64,000 nucleotides of DNA. It comes from Malania oleifera. Its lineage: Eukaryota > Streptophyta > Magnoliopsida > Santalales > Ximeniaceae. The stretch lies in contig NC_080422.1 of the NCBI RefSeq assembly GCF_029873635.1, positions 1,530,001 through 1,594,000 of the forward strand, read 5' to 3'. Under the pieces are notes generated by a model, which was not told the DNA's origin, made no database searches, and worked only from the letters and a program-made list of their open reading frames with translations. Shown piece after piece: positions 45,793 to 57,296 of the stretch. Positions within the stretch are counted from its first letter, which is position 1. Every line of letters begins with the position of its first letter. The translations under genes were made by a program, and so were the position numbers.

Positions 45793-48043
45793 TGTGACGC
45801 CCCAATTTTTCACACCAATTTTTTTTTCACATATTCACAAACATAACCTATCGGCTGCGTCACCACCCCGATAACATTTAAACATGACTCGACCTAGGGT
45901 GGGTACCGGATAAAATGGTTATACCAGTATTCCTATCAGCGGAAGTCACAATATATATATACATCACAGTGAATACACATACTAGAGTGTCAACTAACCA
46001 GAAGTCAATACATCAACATACATCCCCAAAATAACAAAACGCTAGGGGAATCATCCATCCCTAGTTACACACTCACTCTATAAGTCAAGGTACCAGCTTT
46101 ACTCTATCTGGGAGCTCTATCACCAGCTCGATCTCGGTTTCCTAAAAGATTTAAATAATTGGGTGAGACACATCTCAGTAAGATGAAATAAATTATCTAC
46201 AGTGTATGACAATACGAGATTCATTGTATCATAACATATAAGCATACCAGTGTTAGTATTTTCTGAGAAAAATGTATCATTCCACATTTACTATCGTATG
46301 GATATACAGAAGAAGCTTTCAAAAGCTTTTACTTTCATTTCCAAAATCATTCAATATAATCCAAATTTACTTGCGAAGTTCCTGAGAATAGGGAAACTTA
46401 CCCGCCCATACAAACAACTTCCCTCTGCCCTGATATCATTTGCAGCCTAACCTGATTTACCCGGGTTTAGCTACAACTGATACTTATTAGAGCACTCACC
46501 TTATTTAATAAGCCCTCAAGCGTTGTGTTTTACTTCGCTTTAATTATTTATTAACTCACGCTATTCATTTCTCATTTCATTCCTATTCCCCTTTTTATGT
46601 TCATTTCCATTTCCAATTCTTGTTCTTTTCTATTTCCATTTCTAGCACATGAGTTTCCTCGGTAGCCCACACTGCCATGTCTGTAACTTATGGCTGCCCT
46701 GAGGATTTTTTTCTATGCCATGCTTCCTCTTATGGTTAAGATTGTGCGACCCGAAGGTTGGACCTAACCGCGGCTGGCCGACCCCAGTTAAGTCAAATTT
46801 CATCACATATCTCATGTTTGTATTACAATTGGCCGGCCAAAGCCCTGATCTGGACTCAAAGGGCACAACAATTCTACTATACAGCTCAGCCTACTGCCAC
46901 GCCACACGCTCCACGAGCCTGTGTGGTTGCACTGCTCCACTAGCAACGATATCGTGCTCTCAATATCATAACCCAACATTAGGGTTTCCATATCCATTCA
47001 TCAGGGTTTCATTGCCATATACCAACAATCATTATGTGGTATTGACATTTCATCCATTTCATGTCTGTATTCCCCATGTAGAATTCCACATTTCATTTTT
47101 CACAATGTAGAATACATATTGTAGAATTAACATACAATATTCACATTTCTCTTTTCCATATTTCTTATCATCATGTTTCACATGTTCACATTCTTCATAT
47201 TCAGATTGCAGAATTTTACATGGCAATATACACATTTCAAAACCAATATTCTCAATACATTTATCATTTCAATAATACTTTCTCAATTCATGATCATTTC
47301 ACCACATTTATCATATGAATATCTCTTTTCACAAATATTCAGTGTTTCTTAAACAAATTCACATATTTCACATTTTCTCATTTTCTCAGAAAATACATTT
47401 CCTACATATTTCACTTTCATTATTTTTTCACAATTCAATTCTCATATCATAACACATTTCAATATCATATATTCCACAGGATAATTCATTTATCCTAGTT
47501 TAAACATTTTCCAACATAATTCATATGCCACTCAAATTTCATCTGATATTTATATTATAAATAAATTTCAAGTAAAATATCATATACCATTTCACAAGTT
47601 TCTCAACCCATAATTTACATAAAAATACTACTATAATTTATTCTTCTTACCTGACTTACTGAGATGTTCACAACAACACCCAATTTGACGCTCCTCAGCG
47701 TTCCCAATTCAAAAGCCTAAAAAATATATTTTTACCAAATTAATCACCTCATGTCTCACAACAATTTCAGTATAATATTACCTACATTTCAAATACTCCA
47801 AACAACTCATAATATCCTTAAATCTCTTTCTTACCTTGGTTTTGGGATAGTGCCCAAGTTTGCCTAATCAACGAACTACTTCAGCAGACTTGAAGAGAAT
47901 CTTCTCAGAAGTAGCGTGGTACCTTCCGATCGTCGATCCGGGCTTTAACAAAGTCGAAATTCTAGAGAGAAGGGGAGAAGGACGAGTTTAGAGAGAGAGA
48001 CCAGCTGCATGAAATTTGCTCGCTGAAATCCCGAGGTTGGTGC

Positions 48044-48049
48044 TTTATA
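48044..48049 (-). promoter_or_regulatory. TATA box of LTR F
   Basis: The minus strand reads TATAAA, downstream of the palindrome cluster. Confidence 0.55.
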
Positions 48050-48059
48050 AGGCGTGGAT

Positions 48060-48250
48060 TCGTTGACGATACACGTCACCTCGTCGACGAGTCCATGAAG
48101 GAAGTTCGTCGACGAATTCGTAGTCCTTGTCGACGAAATTCAGGTTCCCCTAAACCACCCTTGGTAAGTTCTCATCGACGAGACACGCGTCCACGTCGAC
48201 GAGCCCAGTAAGCCTGTTCGTTGACGAGTACTCTGCACTCATCGATGAGG
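48060..48250 (-). promoter_or_regulatory. GTCGAC-core palindrome cluster, LTR F
   Basis: About eight variants of TCGTCGACGA, including CTCGTCGACGAG and TTCGTCGACGAA. They lie 70-260 bases from the LTR start. Confidence 0.8.
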
Positions 48251-48318
48251 CCTTGGTGAATCCCCTTTTCTCTCATTTCTTTTATTATTTATTCACTATA
48301 ATTCTCCGAGTCTTTACA

Positions 48319-48323
48319 GTAAG
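48319..48323. other. Target-site duplication of LTR F, right
   Basis: GTAAG, identical to 45788-45792. Confidence 0.9.
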
Positions 48324-48753
48324 GGTGATAAATAGTTAAATATTTGATGTTTCCTTGGTTTAATGGAATATGTGGGTCTGAGGAAATGTGAATGTGATAT
48401 TATTTTAGGATTACATGATTTTAGGGTTTTGAGCTAGGAACGCCGCGAGCGTGAATATAGTATTTTTAGCAGGCTTCTTGATAATCAGGTAAGGAGAATA
48501 AGTTACGCCAGTTAATTTTTAGGAATGTTATTAATCAAAATATAATATGTGCTTATGGGTTTGAATTTTACAATTGTGGTATATTTGTGAAAATTCAGAA
48601 ATTTGGGTTATAGGAAAGTTTTACAAATGATATGTATTATTTTTCATATAGAAGGAAAATATAGTTTTTACTGTTCATATTATAGTATAATAATTTCATT
48701 AAAATTGTGTGGCATGAGAAATATTAGATATAGTACAGATATTTAATACAAAG

Positions 48754-48781
48754 TTTTATACAGCTTTTACAGAACCATGAT
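48754..48781. other. Target-site duplication of the L1 tail, left
   Basis: 28 bases from ttttatacag to accatgat match 49254-49281 with one difference. This length is normal for L1. Confidence 0.8.
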
Positions 48782-49253
48782 TTTAGGAGTGAATTTCATG
48801 GGGATCTATCAATATAGTGAAGACAATAGTGCGGTTGATTTTCTCACTAGAGAAGGAGAAATGAGAAATAATGTCATCTACAAAGAACAATATCTTTTAC
48901 AACGTTCTCTTAAAGGTATCCTTTAAATGGATAGGTTGGGTCTCACTTCCCTTCGTCATTAGTTCATCCTCTCAATTTTTGTTTGGTTGGTTTAGATTTT
49001 TTGATTTTAGTTTATTTTATTATTTTTATTTTTGCTAGGTCTATTTAGATTTGTTTCTTATTTAGTTTTGTTTGAATTTGTAATCCTGTTTTGGTTGGTT
49101 GTTGGTGTTGTTTTTGGGAGACCTTTAATGTCTTTTTTATTTGTAATCTCCCAATCCTTATTATGTAATCACGGTATTCTTCCGTCAAAAGTGAGGGCAT
49201 ATTAATAAATAATTAAAGGTGCTACCCTCCTTTAGTTGAAAAAAAAAAAATGA
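48782..49253 (+). mobile_element. 5'-truncated L1 LINE, copy 1
   Basis: The 5' end begins inside the RNase H-like C-terminus of the second LINE protein, reading QYSEDNSAVDFLTREGEM then NNVIYKEQYLLQRSLKGIL and a stop at about 48928. A 300-base T- and G-rich 3' untranslated region and an A run (49239-49250) follow. A 28-base duplication flanks it. It is inserted in LTR C. The same family is seen at 63595-64000. Confidence 0.87.
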
Positions 49254-50326
49254 TTTTATACAGCTTTTATAGAACCATGATATACTGTCATTACAGAACT
49301 ATGATATACAATTATTGCAGAGCTATGAATTACAGTTATTATACAGAATCATGATTATTACAGTTATTACAGAATCATGGTAAAACAATAATATACAAAA
49401 ATAGTATTATATAGTATCAAATCCCTAATGGACTAGTACATATTGCAAAGCATGGTACTGTTGCTAACATAGTATAGAGTGCAACCACACATCTCAGATA
49501 GAGTGTGGAATGGAACACCTGATAGTGCTTAGAGGAGAGATGCAGGCTCCCTAGCAATAAGGTCCAGGTTGATGAGGCCAATTGTACTATAGAGGTTTAT
49601 AGTTTGACTTAGCCTGGTAGGTCAGCCAGAGTTAAGTCCCGCCCATGGGCCGCACAACCCAAGCATGCGGGGTTAATTCATGCATACCGATTATCCATCG
49701 TAGGAAGCTTTCACAGTTATATAAATAAATGTATAGTTTTACAGAGAACATGAATTATCGATTATAGTTAAAAGTATGTTCAAATAAAAAGTTTATTTTA
49801 AAAGGCATATGTGTGAGTTATAATATGTTTTACATTGAAATGCTATCACAGTTATAGATGATTTAATAATTATGTTATTCAAGTAAAACTCATTTGCCAC
49901 ACACTGGCTGTAATTTATTCTGTCTTACTTAGAGGTGTCTCACCCTAGAATTCAAACATATCAAGTGATCCAGATAGGCGTGCGGAGCATGCTCCGAGAT
50001 AGAGAGGACTTTCGTATTGTCCTAACTGCAGGGTAAGTTTTTGAGTTGGGAGTTGTATTTTAGGTATGCCCCTAGGGCATTGTGTTTGGTTTTGGGAGAT
50101 GTATATTTATATTTTGGGAATTACTGAATTTTTGGTATTATAAATAAGGTTAATGTATTTTTATGTTTTTCGCTGCTTAGGTGGTATTTTGTGAACAGGT
50201 ATCCTCGGTACCACTTGAGGTCCGAGATGTGATGGTGGATATTATTATGGGTATCATAGTAATGTTATTTTGTTACAGGATATATATATATATAAATGGT
50301 AGTAATTTTGAGGTCGTGATAACTTT

Positions 50327-50739
50327 GTTGAGCAAGAATTTGACATGAAGGATTTGGGATCGACCAAGAAGATTCATGGGACAAAGATTCTTAGGACAGA
50401 GCTTCTAGGAGATTATGGTTATCTCAGAATAGTTATGTTGAGAAGGTGTTGGAGAGGTTCAACATGGATAATGCAAAAACTTTGAGGATACCTTTTGCGA
50501 ATCATTTTATGTTGTCTACTGCCCAGTACTCAAAGACAGGTGATGAAGTTCAAGACATGTTAAAGGTTCCATATGCTAGTGCAGTGGGGTGCTTGATGTA
50601 TGCTATGGTTTGTACAAGACCAGATTTAGCTTAAGCTGTTAGTGTGGTTTGCAAGTTTTTATCAAATTCGGGATGACAATGTTGGGATGTAGTTAAGTGG
50701 ATTTTTAGATACTTGAGGGGTACTACAGATTATGGCATC
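50327..50739 (+). pseudogene. Element J reverse transcriptase end and RNase H start
   Basis: Resumes J with EFDMKDLGSTKKIHGTKIL, then MDNAKTLRIPFANHF and the RNase H entry VPYASAVGCLMYAMVCTRPDLA, then IFRYLRGTTDYGI. Stops lie at 50632-50634 and near 50674. The sequence is cut by the hAT-type element at 50740. Confidence 0.86.
50732..50739. other. 8-base target duplication of the hAT-type element, left
   Basis: ATGGCATC, repeated as ATGGCATT at 52090-52097. Confidence 0.85.
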
Positions 50740-51370
50740 CATAGTAGTCAGAGGCGCGAGGCGAGCCGAGGCACAAAATGTGTTTGAAGCCAAGGCGCGA
50801 GGCGAAGGCGCACGCCTCACAAAGGTGAGGTGTACAACTATTAAAATGCTGTAAAATGCCAATTTGGGGTAATTGATTTTTGAACATATGAATATCTAGT
50901 AATATTAGAATTTAAAATGCCAAAACATTCAATAGCAAAATTGGAAATTTGATGAAATTGCCAAGGCCAAAAACATCAACTCCTCAACATAGTTTAACAT
51001 CAAAATGAAAGACTACAATAAAAGATTTCAAAGTCTAAAATCTAAATATCAGCTTAAGTTTAATTCAATACTAGTGAATTCTTAAGTTATGTTGGTCAAA
51101 CAACCTTCTTTAGTTTAATACTTGTTGATTATTATAATAATTATTATGATTCTTCAACTTGCATTTTTTTTTTCTCATTTTGTAAAATATATTTTTTAGA
51201 AGTTTTAGTTTAAAATAAAATTATCAAATAATATTATAAGAAGAAGCAGCAAACAGCAGTAGCTAAATTCAGTAAAAATATTATTATGTACAAGTTATAA
51301 ACTTACATTAAACTATATATTTAATTACATATAATATTATAAGAAGCAGGCAACAGGCAGCTGACAGCAG

Positions 51371-51409
51371 AAAGAAGAAGAAGAAGAAGAAGAAGAAGAA
51401 GAAGAAGAA
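51371..51409. repeat. GAA microsatellite
   Basis: About 13 uninterrupted AAG units. Confidence 0.95.
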
Positions 51410-51492
51410 TAAGAAGCAATAGGCAGCAGGACGTAGAAAAAAGAAGAAGAAGAGCTGAACAAGAAGAAAAAAGAAGAAGACAACTTACGAAG

Positions 51493-51870
51493 GTTCAAGG
51501 TTCAAAGATGAGCTCGTAGTTAGTTCGAAATGTCAAAGACGAAGTGACGAACTCACGCTGCTGGTTCGAAGGCTCACAGACGAACTCGCGAAGGCTCCTG
51601 CTGGTTCGAAATGTGGAAGATGAAGTCGTGAAGGGTTGTGTTGGTTCAAAATGCCGAAGATGAACTCTCGCGAAGGGTCATGCTAGTTCGAAACGTCGAA
51701 GACGAACTCACGGTGCTGGTTTGAAGGCTCGAAGACAAGCTCGCAAAGGCTTCTGCTGGTTCGAAGGCTCGTAGATGAACTCATGCTGCTGGTTTGAAGG
51801 CTCACGAAGGCTCTTGTTGGTTCGAAATGTGTAAGATGAACTCGCGAAGGGTCATGGGGCTTTGAAGGGT
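51493..51870. repeat. ~45 bp tandem array inside the hAT-type element
   Basis: Eight to nine degenerate units follow a pattern of 'gctggttcgaa', then 'gctcg.agacgaactcgcg', then 'aaggctc'. They differ by C/T and G/A changes and small deletions. Confidence 0.8.
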
Positions 51871-52089
51871 CGAAGAAGGCTCGGGCTTCTATTTGTTTGA
51901 GTCGAATGAGGTCTAGGGCTAGGGCTCAGGCCTCTGGCTATTTCTTTCATTTAATAGACCCAAAATTTTCAAGGCGCGCCTCACGACGTTTGGCGCCTCT
52001 TTGCACCTCTTGCAGGTCGCCTCGTCTCGCATGTTATAGGGCACTGGCCTTCGCGCCTCGCGCCTAGGGGCGCGCTTTTAACTACTATG

Positions 52090-52097
52090 ATGGCATT
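52090..52097. other. 8-base target duplication of the hAT-type element, right
   Basis: ATGGCATT, one base different from 50732-50739. Confidence 0.85.
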
Positions 52098-52602
52098 ATG
52101 TTTGGTAGATAATAGGGTGATCCTTCAGTTGTGGGATATGTGGATGTAGACTATGCAGGAGACTTGGATGACAGAAGGTCTACTACAGGTTATGTATTCA
52201 CTTTTGTTGGGGGGGGGGGGGGGCTATTTGTTAGATGTCCATGATTCAGTCTCTAGTTGCACTATCTACTACTGAGTCAGAGTATATGACAGTGGTCGAG
52301 GTTGCTAAGGAAGTTTTGTGGCTTACAGGATTGATCAAGGAGCTGGGTATTCAGTAAGGTGGAATTCAGTTGAATTATGATAGTCAGAGTTTCATTTATT
52401 TGACAAAAATCAGGTGTATCATGCGAGGACCAAACATATAGATGTGAGGTTTCATAGGATCAGGGAATTGGTTTCTTCTGGTGAACTATTACTTGAAAAA
52501 TGTCACACTTCTAAGAATGCAGGAAACATGTTGACAAAGTCTGTTACCATAGATAAGTACAAACACTACTTGGACTTGATTTACGTCTTCAGATGCTAGA
52601 AG
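52098..52602 (+). pseudogene. Element J RNase H, end of the polyprotein
   Basis: It has GYVDVDYAGDLDDRRSTTGYVFTF (first Asp), then a G run of 15 (52209-52223) that destroys the frame. The later part in other frames has STTESEYM (Glu) and a last frame (52414-52599) with HARTKHIDVRFHRIRELVSSGELLLEKCHTSKNAGNMLTKSV, typical of the copia polyprotein end. The stop falls at 52597-52599. No polypurine tract or 3' LTR follows. Confidence 0.85.
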
Positions 52603-52684
52603 TGTAGAGACCCGAAGAATTATTGCAATTAAATAATAAAAGGAAGGAGAGAAACATAAATTTCAAAGGGGGACTCAGCAGGGT

Positions 52685-52832
52685 CTCGTCGATGAGTAGT
52701 ATTCTTAGGCACATCGACGAGGATACATGTCTTATCGACGAGAACTTACTGACAGGGCTGATTTTAGGGCCTGAGATTCGTCGACGAGGGTTATGTGTTC
52801 GTTGATGAACCTCCTTCTTGGTCTCGTCGACG
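52685..52832 (+). promoter_or_regulatory. GTCGAC-core palindrome cluster, LTR D
   Basis: Six variants of TCGTCGACGA lie 80-230 bases from the LTR start and just upstream of the TATA box. Confidence 0.8.
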
Positions 52833-52852
52833 AGGCTACGTGGCCAGCCATT

Positions 52853-52860
52853 TATATATA
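52853..52860 (+). promoter_or_regulatory. TATA box of LTR D
   Basis: TATATATA followed by 'gctaaaaattc'. Confidence 0.6.
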
Positions 52861-54604
52861 GCTAAAAATTCACTTTTCAGCAAAAAAATTGTCTTCTTCC
52901 CCTTTCTCTCACTAGAATTCGGTGCTCTCTCCTTCTCTCTAGATTTTCAACTCCATTTCTCCCCGGTTCGATGATCAGAAGCTACCACGGTGATCTTGGG
53001 AAGATTCTCGATAACCTAACAGGAGCAGAATGCTGATTTTAGAAGTTTGGACACCATCCTAATTTCAGGGTAAGTAGATTATTTTGGTATTCTAGTATTA
53101 CCAAATTTATCTGAGCCCAAATTTTGTGTTGTATGAGAATATATTAGTGTTTTGTGGAGTAAAATTAGGGTGTTATGATTTCAGGATTAGGGTATTTTTT
53201 AGACCCTGCAGGCTTGGGTTGAGGACCTCAGCGATTATTTTTCCAAGAACCCAGGTAAATTATAGTTTAGGAAATTATGAATAGGTAGATTCAAGAAATG
53301 TGAATATGATGATTTTATGGAAAATTCAGTATTTAACTGGGAAATTTGTATATATGTAATTATAGGATTTTGAGCTTCGTACGCTGAGGGCGTGAAAGTT
53401 GAATTGGAGGCAAGCCTCCCAGTCAGATAGGTAAGGGAAATATGCTATGCTAGGAATTTTGGAATGTTTATCAGTAAATTATATGTTTTTCCAGATTATT
53501 ATCCAGTACGCAAATTATTTGTATATTAGAAGATACAATTTTTAGAATATGGAATATTTATTTATTTAGTTGTGTGGCATGAGACATTATCGAATCAGTA
53601 CAGAAATCCTACAGTTTTTTGATTATTATGATTTACAATATTTATGCAGAAATATGTTTTATCAGATTTTACAGAATTATGAATTACAATGTATATACAG
53701 ACAGATACTTTATAGCATTTACAGATTACTATGATTCTCAGAATTTTAAAGTCATAACACTGTGATATTACAGTTTATACAGTTCATATATTACAGATTA
53801 GTTATTACAACTATTATAGTTTAGATATTACAGTATTTTTAGAACAGTTTACGGTGTTATGGTTATTTTGGAATCATGATGAAACAGTAAGATGTATATA
53901 TAGAAAATAGTATTATACAGTATTAGACCCTAATGAATCAGTTCAGATATCAACAGAGTATGGAACCGTTGCTATTACAGATAAGAGTGTAACCACATAT
54001 CTCAGATAGTGTGTGGAGGATTCCGTCAACCGTGCTTGGAGAGATTGCAGACTCCTAGAAGATTAGGTTGACGTGGCCGGTTTGACGAGGTAAATACCAG
54101 TACCATGCCTTGGAGGGATTGCAGATGACCGGACTGAGGATTGGTAGAGTTATAGTTGACTTATTCTAGTAGGCCAATCAGAGTTAAGTCCCGCCTACAG
54201 GCTGCACAACATTGTCATGAGGGGTTAAATCAAGACGTGCAGTTTTTCAGGGTAAATATCACAGTTATGTATATGTATACAGATTTATAGAATATCAGCA
54301 GATATATTATGATATTAGACGTATGAAAAAGTAGAAAACTCAAATATTACAGTTATATTTTAAACTATAATAGATGCTAATTGTATTGTATATTGTATTA
54401 CCAACTTTTACAGTTTCATATATTTATTAGTATAGTATTTATGGAACTTAGTCACCACACACTAGTAATAGCATATTTCCTCATACTGAGCGTTGTCTCA
54501 TCCTAGTGATTTAACATTTTTCAGGTGATCCAACTAAACAAGCAGATTAGGCTCGTCGATAGAGGGATTGTTGCACTGCCCTGGTTGTGGGGTAAGTGTT
54601 TTCA

Positions 54605-55727
54605 GGGAGATATGGCACGATTATGTCAGGAACCGTCGATCCACGCACTAGTTCATAAACCACTTTAGGGTGGTTATCAGGTGCTCCGTGGGGGCCAGTA
54701 GAGAAACACAGCACCGGCGAGGGTTTATGCATTGACGCCGGGAGATGCTGAGACTACTGGAGATGTCGTGACAGGTATCCTTACTGTTTACCATATAAAG
54801 TTATTTTATTTGACACACGTGCCACTCATTCCTTTGTATTAGCGGGGTATGTTAAAGTAACTAGGTTAGAGACACAATTGTTAGATGTTGAATTTATTGT
54901 AGCCACGCCAATGGGATCTATTGTGAGGTGTATGAAGGTACTTAGGAACTTTCCAGTGGGCACTCAGGGGAAAGTACTACCAGCTGATCTCGTGATATTA
55001 GATATACAGGGGTTTGATGTAATATTAAGTATGGATTGACTGATAGCCAATCATGCTAGTATAGATTTCTATCAGAAAGAAATGATTTTCAAACCCCTGG
55101 TGAGCAAGAATACATATTTGTGGGTTCAAATGTGCGTGCCTCGCCACAACTAGTGTCAACTATTCAGGCAAGGAGAATGATTCAAGGTGGATGCCAGGGA
55201 TATGTAGCTTACATAAAAGAACTGTCGAAGGAAGAATTGAAACAGACTGATATTCTAGTGGTCAGAGAATTTCTAGATATTTTCCAAAGGAATTACCTGG
55301 TTTACCACCAAATCAAGAGATCGAATTCACCGTGGATCTGTTACTAAGCTCAGCACCAATATCTAAAGCGCCATACATAATGACTCCAACCAAACTGAAG
55401 GAATTGAAAGATCAGTTGTAGGAGTTGCTAGATAAAGGGTTTATCAGACCCAATGGGTCACCTTGGGGAGCCCCAGTTCTATTTGTGAAAAAGGAAGATG
55501 AGACCATGAGGATGTGCATAAATTATAGAGAAATAAATAAACTGATAGTCAATAATAAATATCCTCTTTCTAAAATTGATGATTTATTTGACCAACTCCA
55601 GGGGACCCAGTTCTATTCCAAAATAGACCTTTGGTTAGACTATCACTAGGTGAAAGTCAAGGAAGAGGACGCATCAAAGACAACATTTCGAACCAGGTAC
55701 AGGCACTACGAGTTCCTGAAAACATAG
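54605..55727 (+). pseudogene. Gypsy D gag end, protease and start of reverse transcriptase
   Basis: The plus frame begins at the end of the zinc knuckle and aligns with element A through the segment before ALTPGDAE. It has the D-V-V-T-G block and a protease in which the D-S-G site is lost (reads LTHVPLI). FDVILSMD then appears near 55014, followed by a stop where Trp is expected. Next come the linker frame (55120-55347) and the RT start (55425-55649) with [30 protein letters not shown] and KIDLWLDYH, then a stop. It breaks off near 55727, before the catalytic FIDD box. Confidence 0.85.
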
Positions 55728-55734
55728 TTTGAGG

Positions 55735-56057
55735 ACCCTGTCTGCATAACATAATTAACATATTTATCTAACTGAAATCTCATATTATTAATTAACCTAG
55801 CGTCTTTATTCTCAATTTAAGATTCATTCTATCAATTGAGAAACACAACCCAACAATAGTTTACTACGACTTTCTTGAAATCGTCACCCTAGGAAAGACA
55901 CAAAAACCACTATGGAAGTCCTGCTTCATGATCACGGAACAAAACGTTAAATAGTCATCTTAATTCCCCAACATTGACTCACTAAATTCCTGATCTATTC
56001 TTATATTTTGGTATTGTTTCCGCTGTACACTAAAGTCTACAGAACCTAACAACCTAG
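55735..56057 (-). other. Leader of gypsy fragment E (minus strand)
   Basis: Matches the region between primer-binding site and gag in A and B, including the block complementary to 'agtctacagaacctaacaac' and the conserved hairpin at 55870-55897. No gag follows on the minus strand: the sequence meets the plus-strand RT of D head to head. Confidence 0.75.
55870..55897 (-). promoter_or_regulatory. Conserved leader hairpin of fragment E
   Basis: On the transcript strand CTTTCCTAG faces TCAAGAAAG around the loop GGTGACGATT. Pairing is weaker than in A and B but the loop is kept. Confidence 0.4.
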
Positions 56058-56069
56058 GCTCTGATACCA
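56058..56069 (-). other. Primer-binding site of fragment E
   Basis: The minus strand reads TGGTATCAGAGC, a full initiator Met tRNA match. Confidence 0.9.
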
Positions 56070-57179
56070 AACTTATAACGACCTCAAATTTTTTGCTATA
56101 TTATTTTTTTTCCCATATACTAAATACTCTGATACCATAGAACGTAGTCAAAGTCAACTTTGACGCATAGGTACTGAAAATTTACCTGTTTATACATACA
56201 TGTCATCTAAGCAGCAGAAACTATAATATACTTAACTTATATACAATACTAGAGTTCAACTGTCTCTACATATATACATATATCCAAAAAATCCATCCTA
56301 CAACTGACCCCTAGTACTTACCTTGCAACTGAGGTAATACAAACGAACTCCTCTATCACGGAGTTTGCTTCACTCGTCTGTCGGGATTTCCTGAAATATT
56401 TATAATGTTGGGGTGAGACACCCCTCAGTAAGGGAAATAGACTAATATCAATGTGTGACAACGTGAGTTTTATCATATTATAAACATATACTACAAATAA
56501 TATAACTGTAATATATATCTTTAAGCTGTAACTAATTACACATGAAAATTTGTACTTTTAAACATAATCTTACTATATCATAATGAATTTTCGTATCAAT
56601 CATATGCTAAATTTGTATATACTGAATTCTTACTCTGGATGTACAACTGCATATCATGAATTAACCCCTCATAACTCGGGTTGTGCGGCCTGTAGGTTGG
56701 ACTTAACACTGACTGGCCTACCAGGTTAAGTCAAACATGACATAACTATGCACGATTGCCCACCCAACCTGGTCTGCCCATCTTATTCTCCGTCAAACCT
56801 CTAACGGGTCAGTATGCAGTGGGTATCTTACTCACCGTCTACACTTTGGGGCTAATCGGCCTCCGACCCACACTTCCTGAATAGTGTGGTTGCACTGTCG
56901 GCTATACACCAATTTGGTTCGCCCATCCTACTCTCCGTCAAACCTTTAACGGGTCGGCACACATGGGTATCCTTCTCTCTGATCTGTCTAGCTAGCAACG
57001 GTACTGCGCTCATAACATACGTAACCATCCAGATTCTATTACTATATAATACATTTCATATAATATGTTTCTGTCATAAATAATATTTTCATATTCCTGA
57101 AATAAAATTTGGCTTTTATATATTTTTGAATAAAAGCTGTCATTTTATAATTTCTGAATAAAGTGTCATATAAAATATG

Positions 57180-57296
57180 GCGTTCACTAATCACGGCAAC
57201 TGCGCTGGCTTATCATATCATGGCATCTGCGTCGGCTATCATTACACGGAATCTGCGCTGGCTATCATTACTTCGCATTTGCGCCGGCTATCATAT
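57180..57296. repeat. ~30 bp tandem array in LTR E
   Basis: Four units of the type 'cggcatctgcgctggctatcat'; spacing varies slightly. Confidence 0.8.

Larger units (their letters stand above)
45793..48318 (-). mobile_element. Solo gypsy LTR F, nested in LTR C
   Basis: 2526 bases from TGTGACGCCCC to CTTTACA on the plus strand, flanked by GTAAG, with no internal region. Minus orientation: its minus-strand start TGTAAAGACTCGG is related to the starts of C, D and E. It has a TATA box (minus, 48044-48049) and a palindrome cluster (48060-48250). 47100-47500 is rich in repeated 'cacatttc' words. Confidence 0.88.
45173..50321 (+). mobile_element. Solo gypsy LTR C, split by LTR F and an L1 tail
   Basis: The LTR parts are 45173-45792, 48324-48781 and 49254-50321. 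They start TGTAGAGACCTG and end GAGGTCGTGATA. The flanks in J are ATTTT (45168-45172) and ACTTT (50322-50326), a five-base duplication with one change. No internal region is present, so it is a solo LTR. It shares the TGTAGAGACC start and the 'gcacaaccc..atg' block with D and E. Confidence 0.85.
50740..52089. mobile_element. Non-autonomous hAT-type DNA transposon, 1350 bp
   Basis: Terminal inverted repeats start CATAGTAGT and end ACTACTATG. An 8-base duplication in J coding sequence flanks it, which points to the hAT superfamily. Subterminal regions on both sides carry inverted copies of GGCGCGAGGCG / CGCCTCGCGCC words. No transposase frame is seen. The interior is A+T-rich, then a GAA microsatellite (51371-51409), then a tandem array (51493-51870). 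Confidence 0.85.
30888..52602 (+). mobile_element. Tork-like Ty1/copia element J, split by several nested insertions
   Basis: J begins with a 410-base LTR (30888-31297) and a primer-binding site. Its coding parts are at 31320-33688, 44514-45172, 50327-50739 and 52098-52602, and they join in correct copia order: gag, protease, integrase, reverse transcriptase, RNase H. Inserted between them are gypsy B (33689-44508), solo LTR C (45173-50321) and a hAT-type element (50740-52089). Each has a target duplication in J sequence. The gag domain has the Tork/Tnt1-style segment YMSKSLTDKLYLKQKLYGL. J is heavily mutated. Its 3' LTR is absent: D begins five bases after its stop codon. J must be the oldest layer of the nest. 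Confidence 0.88.
52603..54604 (+). repeat. Gypsy LTR D, truncated at its 3' end
   Basis: It starts TGTAGAGACCCG directly after the last codon of J and follows LTR C in block order to the 'caggtgatcc' block at 54522. It lacks the last ~270 bases. It has six GTCGAC-core palindromes (52685-52832) and a TATA box (52853-52860). Coding sequence follows without a primer-binding site or leader, so an internal deletion has joined LTR and gag. Confidence 0.82.
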
